A stretch of 64,000 bases of DNA, taken from positions 1-64,000 of the forward strand of contig OMWC01000009.1 in assembly GCA_900314655.1 (NCBI GenBank). Reading direction: 5' to 3'. The notes beneath the pieces were generated by a model, which was not told the DNA's origin, searched no databases, and worked only from the letters and a program-made list of their open reading frames with translations. Each line of letters starts with the position of its first letter. The first letter of the stretch is position 1. Shown here in pieces: positions 35,263 to 44,359 of this stretch. The translations under genes and the position numbers were made by a program. Source of the DNA: an uncultured Prevotellaceae bacterium. GTDB lineage: Bacteria > Bacteroidota > Bacteroidia > Bacteroidales > Bacteroidaceae.

Positions 35263-35476
35263 GATTACAATCATTACATTCATTACATGTAATTTTCACC
35301 TCCATATATCTGCATACTTATAGTTAGTTATAATATATAATATTAATATTATATATTATAACTAAATTATGATATCTATAGATTATTATATTTATAGATT
35401 TATTTTACTAGATTGAACCCCTCGATTGATATGTGTACCCTAAAAAAACGATGTAATAAATGTAATGAATGTAATC
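35263..35476. repeat. inverted 9-mer-arm element with AT palindrome core (element 2)
   Basis: Left arm 35263-35289 (units ATTACAATC, ATTACATTC) and right arm 35450-35476 are inverted copies with 24 of 27 positions matching. Between them lies a perfect 42-bp A/T palindrome at 35324-35365. The element sits between the convergent genes ending at 35192 and 35516. Nothing else was found in that 323-bp gap. Confidence 0.82.
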
Positions 35477-35515
35477 GAGCGGTTTATCCCCAGTTATTTC
35501 TTTCCGTTTAAGCTG

Positions 35516-36097
35516 TCAGACGCCATCGTCCTCTTCGGCTTCCTCGTCATCGTCCTGATCCTGACCGTTGCTGGTGTCCATCGTGGTGTCGCGCTTGATG
35601 CTGACATCGCCCATGCGGGTGACGGTGAGCACCATCGGGATGAACTCGTCGCTCAACACATCGGGAGAACCTACGCTGGCAGCGAAAATAAGGTTGTCGC
35701 CATCGGCACGGTCAAGCACGATGCCGAGCAAGACACCGTTCTTCTTGGTCGACTCATCGAGGCAGCTGGCAAAGGCCTGCTTGGTGAAGTCGCGGTTGAA
35801 GAATTCGGAGCCGTCAGGGCGCAGGATGCGCAGGTTGATGCGGTTGTCGTAGGCTTTCTTGCCCTGCTCCACTTCCACCATGGGCAGTTCGCGGTCCACC
35901 TTGCGGCTGACCACCACCTTGTAGGTCTTGCCTATCCACTCCACATCGTTCTGGGCATTCATATCCTGCATCACGACGGGGCCTGAGGGTTTCGGGGCCT
36001 CTGGCTTGGGGGCAATGATGACCGTGCTCTGTTTCTTCTCCTGGCAGGCCGTCAGCATCGTGGCGGCAGCCATCAATATAAATAGGTAACGTTTCAT
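35516..36097 (-). CDS. DUF4738-like lipoprotein
   Basis: 193 residues with a lipoprotein signal (MKRYLFILMAAATMLTAC). The body includes YDNRINLRILRPDGSEFFNRDF and GDNLIFAASVGSPDVLSDEF, which I recognise as the Bacteroidales DUF4738 type. The tail is an acidic stretch rich in Asp and Glu. Function unknown; an envelope location is clear. Start chosen at ATG 36097, which gives the proper lipoprotein signal; earlier in-frame ATGs at 36136 and 36118 add non-signal residues. Confidence 0.75.
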   Translation of the reverse strand: MKRYLFILMAAATMLTACQEKKQSTVIIAPKPEAPKPSGPVVMQDMNAQNDVEWIGKTYKVVVSRKVDRELPMVEVEQGKKAYDNRINLRILRPDGSEFFNRDFTKQAFASCLDESTKKNGVLLGIVLDRADGDNLIFAASVGSPDVLSDEFIPMVLTVTRMGDVSIKRDTTMDTSNGQDQDDDEEAEEDDGV

Positions 36098-36198
36098 TCG
36101 TCTGTTCTTTTCATTCATTCTGATGCCTTTTTGCACCGAAAAGTTTTATAAAAAACGAAAAAACGGGCCAAATAGTATCTGCAATGAAGATTTTTTAT

Positions 36199-36207
36199 TA
36201 TTTTTGC
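36199..36207 (+). promoter_or_regulatory. -7 promoter box of the first DUF4230 gene
   Basis: TATTTTTGC, 6 nt before the ATG at 36214. Confidence 0.6.
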
Positions 36208-36213
36208 ATCCGT

Positions 36214-36882
36214 ATGAAACAATCCATTTGCTACATATCGCTCTTGCTTCTGCTGCTGACTGGCTGCGGGGGCAATAAGAAGGCTGAGCGCAAGGCTGAG
36301 CCGCTGGACACGATTCCGATGATGGTGATGCAGATACAGAAGTGCTCCAAGCTCTATACCGCCGAGTATCACCTGCACAAGATCGTGACCCACGACGACC
36401 AGATGCGACTCAAGGGTACTTTCCTGGCACGGGAATTTGACATCACGCTGCCCTTCGGCAACCGCCGTATTGCCATCCCGATGAATGCCACGATGAAGGC
36501 GTATATCGACTTCAGCGACTTCTCGGAGAAGAACGTGCGCCGACGCGGGAAGAAGATTGAGATCATGCTCCCCGACCCGAAGGTGGAGCTCACTCAGAGC
36601 AAGATAGACCATCAGGAAATCAAGAAGCAGGTGAGCATCCTGCGCGGAAGCTTCACCGACGAGGAGATGGCCAACTACGAGCGGCAGGGACGTGCTGCCA
36701 TCCTGAACGACATTCCCAAGCTGGGCATCATCGGCATGGCCCGGGAGGGCGCTGCCCATACGCTGATACCGATGATCATGCAGATGGGCTACGAGGAGAA
36801 CGACATCACCATCACGTTCCGCAAGGAGTTCACTCTCGAAGACTTGCCCACGCTGCTCGATGCGAAGTCTATTGCGAAATGA
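36214..36882 (+). CDS. DUF4230 lipoprotein
   Basis: 222 residues with a lipoprotein signal (LLLLLLTGCGG). The DUF4230 body (about 25-220) includes LYTAEYHLHKIV, IPMNATMKAYIDFSDF, IMLPDPKVELTQSKIDH and a late ENDITITFRKEF. The family is widespread in Firmicutes and Bacteroidetes, with no known activity. A second DUF4230 gene follows after the octamer array, so the pair probably arose by duplication. The start at 36184 offered by the frame would place the promoter inside the gene, so it was rejected. Confidence 0.82.
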   Translation: MKQSICYISLLLLLLTGCGGNKKAERKAEPLDTIPMMVMQIQKCSKLYTAEYHLHKIVTHDDQMRLKGTFLAREFDITLPFGNRRIAIPMNATMKAYIDFSDFSEKNVRRRGKKIEIMLPDPKVELTQSKIDHQEIKKQVSILRGSFTDEEMANYERQGRAAILNDIPKLGIIGMAREGAAHTLIPMIMQMGYEENDITITFRKEFTLEDLPTLLDAKSIAK

Positions 36883-36903
36883 GAAAATGAGAAAATGAGA
36901 AAT
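36880..36903 (+). repeat. octamer array starting at the DUF4230 stop codon
   Basis: TGAGAAAA, TGAGAAAA, TGAGAAAT. The first TGA is the stop codon. A period of 8 gives TGA in three frames. The same octamer, inverted (TTTCTCAT), builds the array at 50782. Confidence 0.85.
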
Positions 36904-36971
36904 TAAAGGCAGAGCCAGGCTTGCTTGAGCTATGCTGAATGTAGCCGAAATTCATGAACAAAGTTCATAAT

Positions 36972-37631
36972 ATGAATGAGATAGAACAAACAAAGAAAGA
37001 ATATCAGGCCCCGAAGACCAACATCCTGGGCACCATCGGACGGTGGCTGCTCATCGCCTGCACGGCTATCATCCTGATTATCGCGGCCATCTTCTATTTC
37101 TCCTATCGCGCCATCACGCGCTCAAGCGCCGATATCGACGTGAACAGCACGATCGACGTGACGCCCACGCAGATAGAGTCGATGAAGCAAATCGGGGAAT
37201 GGGAGTTTCTGAGCATATCCAACGAGGAGATGATCGACACCGTGCGCCGGGGATTCTTCAGCGACGACGAGCTCATCCGCATCTACTACGGCACGCTCCG
37301 GCTGGGCATCAACATGCACAAGACCAAGCCCCACTTCATCAGGATGGAGAACGATACGCTCACCGTGACGCTGCCACCCATCGAACTGCTCGACGAGAAC
37401 TTCATCGACGAGGCTCGCACAAAGGCATTCTACGAAAGCGGCTCATGGGACGACCAGACGCGCGAAGACATGTATCAGCGGGCCGTCGTGAAGATGAAGG
37501 AACGCTGCCTGACGAGTGCCAACATCGCCAGTGCGCAGCAGAATGCTTCGCGCCAATTCTACCAGCTGATGCGCTCGATGGGGCATGAGAATGTGAAAAT
37601 CACATTCGAGAACCCTGCATCAAGCAAGTAA
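36972..37631 (+). CDS. DUF4230 family membrane protein
   Basis: 219 residues with one N-terminal transmembrane helix (WLLIACTAIILIIAAIFYFSY) and a DUF4230 body (TPTQIESMKQIGEWEFLSI, MENDTLTVTLPPIELLDENF, HENVKITFENP). It is a paralogue of the preceding lipoprotein, anchored differently (helix against lipid). An ATG at 36954 is also possible. The amino-acid symporter follows after 41 nt. Confidence 0.8.
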   Translation: MNEIEQTKKEYQAPKTNILGTIGRWLLIACTAIILIIAAIFYFSYRAITRSSADIDVNSTIDVTPTQIESMKQIGEWEFLSISNEEMIDTVRRGFFSDDELIRIYYGTLRLGINMHKTKPHFIRMENDTLTVTLPPIELLDENFIDEARTKAFYESGSWDDQTREDMYQRAVVKMKERCLTSANIASAQQNASRQFYQLMRSMGHENVKITFENPASSK

Positions 37632-37672
37632 TCACCAAGAAACCATAACACATTCACGCCCAACATAATACA

Positions 37673-39022
37673 ATGGAATATCTGAACGACTTCTTCACCG
37701 ACCTGAGCGGCCTGCTTTGGGGATGGCCCATGATTATCCTGCTGCTCGGCACGCATATTTTCCTCACCGTCAGACTACGCTTTCCGCAACGCCACCTTTG
37801 GACGGCCATCAAGCTATCCGTCAGCCGCGACAAGGATGCCGCCGGCAACGTGAGTCAGTTTGGAGCCTTGGCCACGGCGCTTGCTGCCACCATCGGAACG
37901 GGCAACATCGTGGGCGTGGCTACGGCCGTGGCTTTGGGAGGACCGGGAGCCGTGCTATGGTGCTGGCTGACGGGTCTGTTCGGCATTTCCACGAAATATG
38001 CCGAGGGTCTGCTGGCCGTGAAATATCGCGTGAAAACGGAAGACGGACGATTGCTGGGAGGACCGATGTATGCGCTTGAGCGGGGACTTGGCTGGAAATG
38101 GATGGCCGTGCTCTTTGCGGTCTTCACGGCCATTGCATCCTTCGGAATCGGCAACACGGTGCAGGCCAATGCCATCGCCACACTCACCTACGAGACCTAT
38201 CAGATAGACCCCGTCATCACGGGCTTGGTCATTGCCGTGCTGATCGGCCTTGTGGTCTTGGGCGGCATCAAGAGCATTGCGCGTGTATGCACGGCACTCG
38301 TGCCTTTTATGGCCATTTTCTACGTGATTGGCTGTATTGTCATTCTCTTCCTGAACGGTCAGTATGTATGGCCCGCGCTGAAGCTGATCTGCGTATCGGC
38401 CTTTTCGCCCGAGGCTGCCGGAGGCGGTTTCGTGGGAAGTACGGTGATGCTTGCCGCCCGGTATGGTATTGCCCGCGGACTGTTCTCCAACGAATCGGGT
38501 ATGGGTAGCGCCCCAATCGTGGCTTCGGCTGCCCAGACGCGCAACCCCGTTCGCCAGGCGCTTGTTTCCTCGAGCGGCACATTCTGGGACACGGTCATCA
38601 TCTGCGCCTTGACGGGTCTGGTCATCGTCAGTTCGGTCATTGCCTATCCCGACATTTCTTACGAGAACGGTGCCACGCTCACCAAGATGGCTTTCTCCAA
38701 GATTCCGTATATTGGTGCGCCGTTGCTCACCTTCGGCTTGCTCACGTTTGCCTTCTCCACCATTCTCGGATGGGAGCTTTATGGCGAGCGTGCCGTGGAA
38801 TATCTCAAGGGAAAACGATGGACCATCTATTACCGCGTGCTCTATATCGTGGCGGTCTTCGTGGGTTCGATCATGAATCTGAGTATCGTGTGGAACCTGG
38901 CCGACTGCATGAATGCACTGATGGCTATCCCGAACTTGCTCTCGCTGTTGTTCCTCAGCGGCATCATCGTGCACGAGACGCGCAAGTATCTATGGCGCGA
39001 CCGGCTGGATCGCGATATGTGA
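37673..39022 (+). CDS. alanine/glycine:cation symporter (AGCS family)
   Basis: 449 residues with about eleven transmembrane helices. AGCS signature region GALATALAATIGTGNIVGVATAVALGG split over residues about 63-90, then GPMYALERGLGWKW and FSNESGMGSAPIVASAAQT. These proteins take up alanine or glycine with sodium in the inner membrane. Probably co-transcribed with the DUF4230 pair, although a separate promoter cannot be excluded. Converges with the next gene across a 28-nt gap. Confidence 0.93.
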   Translation: MEYLNDFFTDLSGLLWGWPMIILLLGTHIFLTVRLRFPQRHLWTAIKLSVSRDKDAAGNVSQFGALATALAATIGTGNIVGVATAVALGGPGAVLWCWLTGLFGISTKYAEGLLAVKYRVKTEDGRLLGGPMYALERGLGWKWMAVLFAVFTAIASFGIGNTVQANAIATLTYETYQIDPVITGLVIAVLIGLVVLGGIKSIARVCTALVPFMAIFYVIGCIVILFLNGQYVWPALKLICVSAFSPEAAGGGFVGSTVMLAARYGIARGLFSNESGMGSAPIVASAAQTRNPVRQALVSSSGTFWDTVIICALTGLVIVSSVIAYPDISYENGATLTKMAFSKIPYIGAPLLTFGLLTFAFSTILGWELYGERAVEYLKGKRWTIYYRVLYIVAVFVGSIMNLSIVWNLADCMNALMAIPNLLSLLFLSGIIVHETRKYLWRDRLDRDM

Positions 39023-39050
39023 TTGACGATAACGTTAACCTGAATAAGAA

Positions 39051-40295
39051 TCAGTACTTCTTGCGCAGCTTGCCGATGGCATTCTCCAGGCTTTCGGTAG
39101 GCTCGATGATATTATAGTCGGCCCAGAAGTTGGGGTCGTCAAAATAATCCACCTTGTCAAAGAAAGCATCGCGCTGGTAGAATGAGTCGCGGCCACGGAT
39201 GGGCTTCACGTCCTGGTCAGTCCAGTCGGTTATCACCAGTTCGCTCATGGCCGTAAAAGACGTGGAGAAGAGGCGTTTCTTCCAGTCGCAATTGAAGCGG
39301 AACAACGTGCGCACATAATTGATGCGCATGCGGTTATCCTGAGTCGTGTAACTCACGGTGACACTCATCTCGCGAGGCTTGAAGCGCACGCCTGCCGGTT
39401 TCTTCACCAGCATTCGCTGAGTGGCCTTATCCTTATCGCGCATGTCGAGTGAGAGTTCTCCGCGGGTAAATGCCAGCGTCTCCTGGTCAATATGGAAAAC
39501 GCCCTCATACAAGGCCCACGGTGACGAATAGATAGGCGTAATCCTGATGACAAATTGCAGGCGGCCATCGGTCATCACGGGGTCTTCCATCGAAAACTCA
39601 TAGTGAGTCAGGTCTTCAGGGTCGAGCACGAAATCCTTGTTTTTCACGAAGTCAAGATAGATCGGCGTGTTGGGACCTCCCAGAATCTTCACGCCCAACG
39701 TGTCAGACGTCTTGGGGCTCACCAGCCTTCGGCCCTTCTCTATCGACACACGTCCCAGGTCGATGTGGCTTTTGTAAGAAGGTTTGTAGAGATTGGCCAC
39801 GGCCTCAGCGATATTGATATAGCGGCTGCGCTTCTGCACGCATTCGCGATAGAAACACTTCATCATCTCGGGGTGCTGCGGATAATTGTCCACAATCTTG
39901 TCGAGTGCCTCGTAGAAGATACGCTTGGCATCGCCCGACTTGACCACGACGTCGCTGAGCACCACCGTGTTGGGCTTCATCTTGATGACCAGGTTGCCTT
40001 GCAGGTTATCGGGTATCTCATAATGCAACGACTGATAGCCTACGTGCGTCAAATCGAGCACTCCAATCCTGTGTGAAGACTTGATCGTGAAGAATCCCTC
40101 TTCGTTGGTCACGGTGGACACACGCTCACCGCTCACGCTCACGTTGACATAAGGCAACCGCCGCCCACGCTGATCAGTCACCACACCACTCACGGCAAAC
40201 TTCTTGTCAGCCTGCCCGATATCTTGCGCGCCCGCTGTTGCCGTGACGAGCATCATCAGCAACAGAATGCCATATTTCCGTAATACCTCCTTCAT
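39051..40295 (-). CDS. exported protein with carboxypeptidase-regulatory-like domain
   Basis: 414 residues with a signal peptide (ending TATAGAQ) and an N-terminal CarboxypepD_reg-like beta-sandwich (about 33-115; VSGVVTDQRGRRLPYVNVSV, VTNEEGFFTIKS), the domain that starts many TonB-dependent receptors. The rest (about 120-410) is not a TonB barrel and resembles the Bacteroidales group of periplasmic or surface proteins that follow this domain (DUF5686-like part possible). Function unknown. It has its own promoter and stands alone. Confidence 0.72.
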   Translation of the reverse strand: MKEVLRKYGILLLMMLVTATAGAQDIGQADKKFAVSGVVTDQRGRRLPYVNVSVSGERVSTVTNEEGFFTIKSSHRIGVLDLTHVGYQSLHYEIPDNLQGNLVIKMKPNTVVLSDVVVKSGDAKRIFYEALDKIVDNYPQHPEMMKCFYRECVQKRSRYINIAEAVANLYKPSYKSHIDLGRVSIEKGRRLVSPKTSDTLGVKILGGPNTPIYLDFVKNKDFVLDPEDLTHYEFSMEDPVMTDGRLQFVIRITPIYSSPWALYEGVFHIDQETLAFTRGELSLDMRDKDKATQRMLVKKPAGVRFKPREMSVTVSYTTQDNRMRINYVRTLFRFNCDWKKRLFSTSFTAMSELVITDWTDQDVKPIRGRDSFYQRDAFFDKVDYFDDPNFWADYNIIEPTESLENAIGKLRKKY

Positions 40296-40333
40296 AGCCG
40301 TGATTGCTTAAAAACATGATGATTATTCTATGT

Positions 40334-40342
40334 GCAAAGATA
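40334..40342 (-). promoter_or_regulatory. -7 promoter box of the regulatory-domain protein gene
   Basis: TATCTTTGC on the minus strand, 38 nt before the ATG at 40295. Confidence 0.6.
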
Positions 40343-40419
40343 ATGCAATAGGTTGAATAATCAAAATTAAATTACAATAATTTGACAAAGGAAGCAAGGA
40401 AAGGGGAAAAAAAGATACA

Positions 40420-41106
40420 TTACGCGAACAGGCAGAAAACACCTGCCAAGATAAAGAGCACGGCAATGATACGCGTGAGCCATGCTTTCATCGATTGCAT
40501 CCGACGGTTCAGACGGGCAAAGGAACTGAAACTGAAGGCAAACACCCACGACATGATGATGACCGGAAGCCCGGTACCGACGGCAAAGGCCACGGGAAGC
40601 AGATAGCCGTAGCTGGACTCCACGCTCAACGGAATAAGCATACCGAAATAGACGATGCCACTCTCCGGACAGAAAGCCAAGGCAAAGAGCAAGCCCAGCA
40701 AGATGGGGCCAGCCTTCTTGCCGCCGAAAGGCAGATGGGGCACGTGGTCGTGATGGTGGAGCAGGTCGTTATATAAGAGGTAAAGCCCGATCAGGATAAG
40801 CAGCGGCCCCAGGATGCGCTCGCCCCACTCCGACATGACCTCGCCAAAATGGAGCAGCTCTGCCCCACCCCGGATGAGCAGGATGAGCACGGCCCCGAGA
40901 AGAGAATAGCTGATGGTGCGGCCAAGGGTATAGAGCAGACCGTCGATGAATACCTGCCTACGGTTGTCAACATCCTTGCCGATATAACCCATGGCGGCTA
41001 TATTCGTGGCCATCGGACAAGGATGGAGCGCCACCAGCACCCCAAGCACAAAGGCCGTCAGCAAGGGCCATTGAGAATTCTCTACCAACGTCTGCAACTC
41101 TGTCAT
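40420..41106 (-). CDS. CcdA/ArsG-like membrane transporter
   Basis: 228 residues with about six transmembrane helices. ALHPCPMATN near the N-terminus and ALAFCPESGIVYFG mid-protein are paired Cys-Pro motifs as in the DsbD/CcdA superfamily. Bacteroidales members of this shape are often annotated as ArsG-type arsenical permeases or as sulfite-exporter/cytochrome-c-biogenesis proteins; the substrate is uncertain. A histidine cluster (LLHHHDHVPHLP) suggests metal contact. Start at ATG 41106, 7 nt after a promoter box; the longer frame to 41151 starts upstream of it. Confidence 0.75.
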   Translation of the reverse strand: MTELQTLVENSQWPLLTAFVLGVLVALHPCPMATNIAAMGYIGKDVDNRRQVFIDGLLYTLGRTISYSLLGAVLILLIRGGAELLHFGEVMSEWGERILGPLLILIGLYLLYNDLLHHHDHVPHLPFGGKKAGPILLGLLFALAFCPESGIVYFGMLIPLSVESSYGYLLPVAFAVGTGLPVIIMSWVFAFSFSSFARLNRRMQSMKAWLTRIIAVLFILAGVFCLFA

Positions 41107-41113
41107 AGCGAGT

Positions 41114-41122
41114 GCAAAGTTA
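41114..41122 (-). promoter_or_regulatory. -7 promoter box of the CcdA/ArsG-like gene
   Basis: TAACTTTGC on the minus strand, 7 nt before the start codon. Confidence 0.6.
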
Positions 41123-41186
41123 CAAAGAAGTAAGCAGATAACGAAAAACAAAGCCGCTTTTATTTGCTTTTGTGCTCATTATTTTG

Positions 41187-41194
41187 TAATTTTG
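41187..41194 (+). promoter_or_regulatory. -7 promoter box of radA
   Basis: TAATTTTG on the plus strand, 8 nt before the ATG at 41203. It diverges from the neighbouring promoter at 41114-41122. Confidence 0.55.
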
Positions 41195-41202
41195 TCGGCA
41201 AT

Positions 41203-42606
41203 ATGGCAAAAGACAAGATAGCCTACGTCTGCGAGAATTGCGGACAGGAATCGGCAAAATGGATAGGAAAATGCCCGGCCTGCGGACAGTGGAACACGTT
41301 CAAGGAAATCCGGATAGCAAACGACAGCGGCCAGCAGGCAGCCCGTTCGGCGGCTTCCCACGTCAGGGAGTCAACCATCGGCAGCAAGAACCGTCCCATG
41401 CGATTGCGCGATATTTCGGGCAAGGACGAACCGCGCATCGACATGCACGACGGAGAACTGAACCGGGTGCTGGGTGGCGGATTGGTGCCCGGCAGCATCA
41501 TCCTGCTGGGCGGTGAACCAGGCATCGGCAAGAGTACGCTGACCTTGCAGACCGTGCTCGGCATGGCTGAACGGAAGATACTCTACGTGAGCGGTGAGGA
41601 AAGCGCCCACCAGCTGAAGATGCGCGCCGAAAGACTCATGCAGACAACGATGGATGCCCAACAGGACAATCTGCTCATCCTGACCGAAACATCCCTTGAG
41701 AACATCTTCACTTATATTAAAGAGGTGAAGCCCGAAATCGTAATCATCGACTCCATCCAGACGATTTCCACCGAAGACGTGGATTCCTCGCCAGGCAGCA
41801 TCACGCAGGTACGCGAATGCGCCTCTGCCCTGCTCCGCTTTGCCAAGTCGAGCAGCGTGCCGGTCATCCTGATTGGCCACATCAACAAGGAAGGCACGCT
41901 GGCCGGACCGAAGATTCTGGAGCATATCGTGGACACCGTGATTCAGTTTGAGGGTGACCAGCATTATATGTACCGCATCCTACGGGCGATGAAAAACCGT
42001 TTCGGTTCCACCTCCGAACTGGGCATCTACGAAATGCAGCAGAACGGACTCCGCCAGGTGAGCAATCCCTCGGAACTGCTGCTCACGCAAGACCACGAAG
42101 GGCTTTCGGGCATTGCCATCTCGAGTGCCATCGAAGGTGTGCGACCCTTCCTCGTGGAGATTCAGGCTTTGGTTTCCACGGCTGCCTACGGAACACCCCA
42201 GCGCACCGCCACCGGATTCGACCAGCGACGGCTCAACATGCTGCTGGCCGTCTTGGAGAAGCGGGTGGGATTCAAGCTCATCCAGAAAGACGTGTTCATC
42301 AATATTGCCGGCGGGCTGCGCGTCACCGATCTGGCCATGGACCTTTCGGTCATAGCGGCAGTACTCTCTTCCAACGTTGACACCCCGATAGAAAGCGGCT
42401 GGTGCATGGCAGGCGAAGTGGGTCTCTCGGGCGAGGTGCGCCCCGTGAGCCGCATCGAGCAACGCATCGGCGAGGCCGAGAAACTGGGCTTCACCCACAT
42501 GATCATTCCCAAATACAACATGCAGGGTCTGGCCCACCGCCATTTCAACATAGAGTTGCATCCCGTGCGCAAAGTGGAGGAAGCGCTGCGCTGCCTCTTC
42601 GGGTAA
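41203..42606 (+). CDS. radA: DNA repair protein RadA
   Basis: 467 residues. N-terminal C4 zinc finger (CENCG ... CPACG, about 10-29), RecA-like ATPase with Walker A GGEPGIGKSTL (about 105-115), the RadA-specific KNRFGS motif and a C-terminal Lon-protease-like domain without a protease active site. RadA drives branch migration during recombination. The ATG follows a promoter box by 8 nt. It is the only gene on its transcript before uxaB, which has its own box. Confidence 0.95.
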   Translation: MAKDKIAYVCENCGQESAKWIGKCPACGQWNTFKEIRIANDSGQQAARSAASHVRESTIGSKNRPMRLRDISGKDEPRIDMHDGELNRVLGGGLVPGSIILLGGEPGIGKSTLTLQTVLGMAERKILYVSGEESAHQLKMRAERLMQTTMDAQQDNLLILTETSLENIFTYIKEVKPEIVIIDSIQTISTEDVDSSPGSITQVRECASALLRFAKSSSVPVILIGHINKEGTLAGPKILEHIVDTVIQFEGDQHYMYRILRAMKNRFGSTSELGIYEMQQNGLRQVSNPSELLLTQDHEGLSGIAISSAIEGVRPFLVEIQALVSTAAYGTPQRTATGFDQRRLNMLLAVLEKRVGFKLIQKDVFINIAGGLRVTDLAMDLSVIAAVLSSNVDTPIESGWCMAGEVGLSGEVRPVSRIEQRIGEAEKLGFTHMIIPKYNMQGLAHRHFNIELHPVRKVEEALRCLFG

Positions 42607-42675
42607 AACTGGCCTCGCGCAAACCTTTACGTTAAATTAACGTATCTATTTGCATCAAGATACAGAAGATTTTTA

Positions 42676-42684
42676 TACCTTTGC
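42676..42684 (+). promoter_or_regulatory. -7 promoter box of uxaB
   Basis: TACCTTTGC, 39 nt before the ATG at 42724. Confidence 0.6.
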
Positions 42685-42723
42685 ACTTGAAAACAAAAAT
42701 CTATTTAAAACAATAAACAAATC

Positions 42724-44211
42724 ATGAAGAAATTGCAAGCTTTGAACAAGCGCACGGCTCCAAAGAGCGTGATGCCTGAGAAAATCATTCAGTTTGGTGA
42801 AGGTAACTTCCTGCGTGCTTTCGTTGACTGGATTGTGTGGAACATGGACCAGAAGACCGACTTCAACGGTTCAGTTGTAGTGGTTCAGCCCATCGAACGT
42901 GGTATGGTTGACTGGCTCAATGGTCAGGACTGCCTCTATCACGTGAACCTGCAGGGTCGCCAGAACGGTGAGGCCGTCAACTCTCTCACCCGCATCGACG
43001 TGATCAGCCGCGCCCTCAATCCATACAGCCAGAATGCCGCTTTCTTGGCATTGGCCGACCAGCCCGAGATTCGCTTCGTCATCTCCAACACGACTGAAGC
43101 CGGTATCGCCTTCGATCCCGCCTGCAAACTCTCCGACGCTCCCGCCAGTAGCTATCCCGGCAAGCTCGTGCAGCTGCTCTATCGCCGTTACCAGACGTTC
43201 AACGGCTGCCCCTCAAAGGGTCTTATCATCATGCCTTGCGAGCTGATCTTCCTGAACGGCCACCATCTGAAGGAGTGCATCGAGAAGTACATTGAGCTCT
43301 GGAAGGACGACTTCGGTGCCGACTACGAGGGATTCAAGGAGTGGTTCGAGAAGTACAACTACGTTTGCGCCACGCTCGTGGACCGCATCGTTCCCGGATT
43401 CCCCCGCAAGGAGATTGCCGACATCCAGCAGAAGATCTCTTATGCCGACAACCTCGTTGTACAGGCTGAAATCTTCCACCTCTGGGTGATCGAGAAGCCC
43501 ACCAACATGAGCATCGAAGACCTGCGCGCCGAATTCCCCGCAGAGAAGGCTGGCCTGCACGTGCTCATCGCAGAAAGCGAGAAGCCTTACCACGAGCGCA
43601 AGGTGACGCTCCTCAACGGTCCTCACACCGTGCTCTCACCCGTAGCCTATCTCTCAGGTGTTGACATCGTGCGCGATGCCTGCAACCACGAGGTGATCGG
43701 CAAGTATATCCACAAGGTACAGTTCGAGGAGCTGATGCAGACCCTCAACCTGCCTATGGACGAGTTGCAGCAGTTTGCCAGCGACGTGCTGGAGCGCTTC
43801 AACAACCCATACGTTGACCATCAGGTGACCAGCATCATGCTGAACTCATTCCCGAAATACCAGACTCGCGACCTGCCCGGACTGAAGACCTATCTGGAGC
43901 GCAAGGGCGAACTGCCTAAGGGACTCGTGCTCGGTCTTGCTGCCATCATCACTTACTATAAGGGCGGCACACGTGCCGACGGCGCTCCCATCCAGCCCAA
44001 CGACGACCAGAAGATCATGGACCTGCTCACCGAACTCTGGGCAACGGGCGACACCCGCAAGGTGGCCGAGGGCGTGCTGGCAGCCAAGGACCTCATCTGG
44101 GGCGAGCATGGCGATCTGAACCAGATTCCCGGACTCACCGACATGGTGGTATGCTTCCTCGACAGCATCCAGAAGAACGGCATGCTGGAGACCGTGAAGA
44201 GCATTCTCTAA
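42724..44211 (+). CDS. uxaB: tagaturonate reductase (altronate oxidoreductase)
   Basis: 495 residues of the long-chain mannitol dehydrogenase group. IIQFGEGNFLRAFVDW is the nucleotide-binding start, and FVISNTTEAGI and MPCELIFLNGHHLKECI follow, as in UxaB. It reduces tagaturonate to altronate with NADH in galacturonate use, relevant to pectin breakdown in the gut. No uxaA or uxaC lies beside it. The first part uses several codons less common in neighbouring genes, possibly a sign of high expression. Ends at a strong terminator. Confidence 0.9.
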   Translation: MKKLQALNKRTAPKSVMPEKIIQFGEGNFLRAFVDWIVWNMDQKTDFNGSVVVVQPIERGMVDWLNGQDCLYHVNLQGRQNGEAVNSLTRIDVISRALNPYSQNAAFLALADQPEIRFVISNTTEAGIAFDPACKLSDAPASSYPGKLVQLLYRRYQTFNGCPSKGLIIMPCELIFLNGHHLKECIEKYIELWKDDFGADYEGFKEWFEKYNYVCATLVDRIVPGFPRKEIADIQQKISYADNLVVQAEIFHLWVIEKPTNMSIEDLRAEFPAEKAGLHVLIAESEKPYHERKVTLLNGPHTVLSPVAYLSGVDIVRDACNHEVIGKYIHKVQFEELMQTLNLPMDELQQFASDVLERFNNPYVDHQVTSIMLNSFPKYQTRDLPGLKTYLERKGELPKGLVLGLAAIITYYKGGTRADGAPIQPNDDQKIMDLLTELWATGDTRKVAEGVLAAKDLIWGEHGDLNQIPGLTDMVVCFLDSIQKNGMLETVKSIL

Positions 44212-44239
44212 AAAGATAATAACTGATAACTTTCTGCGG

Positions 44240-44275
44240 AAGGGGATGTGTCTGACAAAAAAGACACATCCCCTT
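44240..44275 (+). terminator. terminator after uxaB
   Basis: AAGGGGATGTGTC at 44240-44252 pairs perfectly with GACACATCCCCTT at 44263-44275, followed by TTC. Confidence 0.88.
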
Positions 44276-44300
44276 TCTACATTTTCGCACAAAAAGAAAT

Positions 44301-44330
44301 GAGGGTATGCCCTGCTGAAGGCATACCCTC
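44301..44330 (-). terminator. terminator of the DUF3127 gene
   Basis: GAGGGTATGCC/GGCATACCCTC forms an 11-bp stem. On the minus strand it is followed by ATTTCTTTTTG, so it faces the DUF3127 gene. Confidence 0.85.
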
Positions 44331-44359
44331 TATTACTTGAATTTGAAATTTGCTGAAGC

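Noticed and set aside
35263..35476. Attachment site of an integrated element
   Set aside because: No integrase or cargo genes and no direct-repeat junctions.
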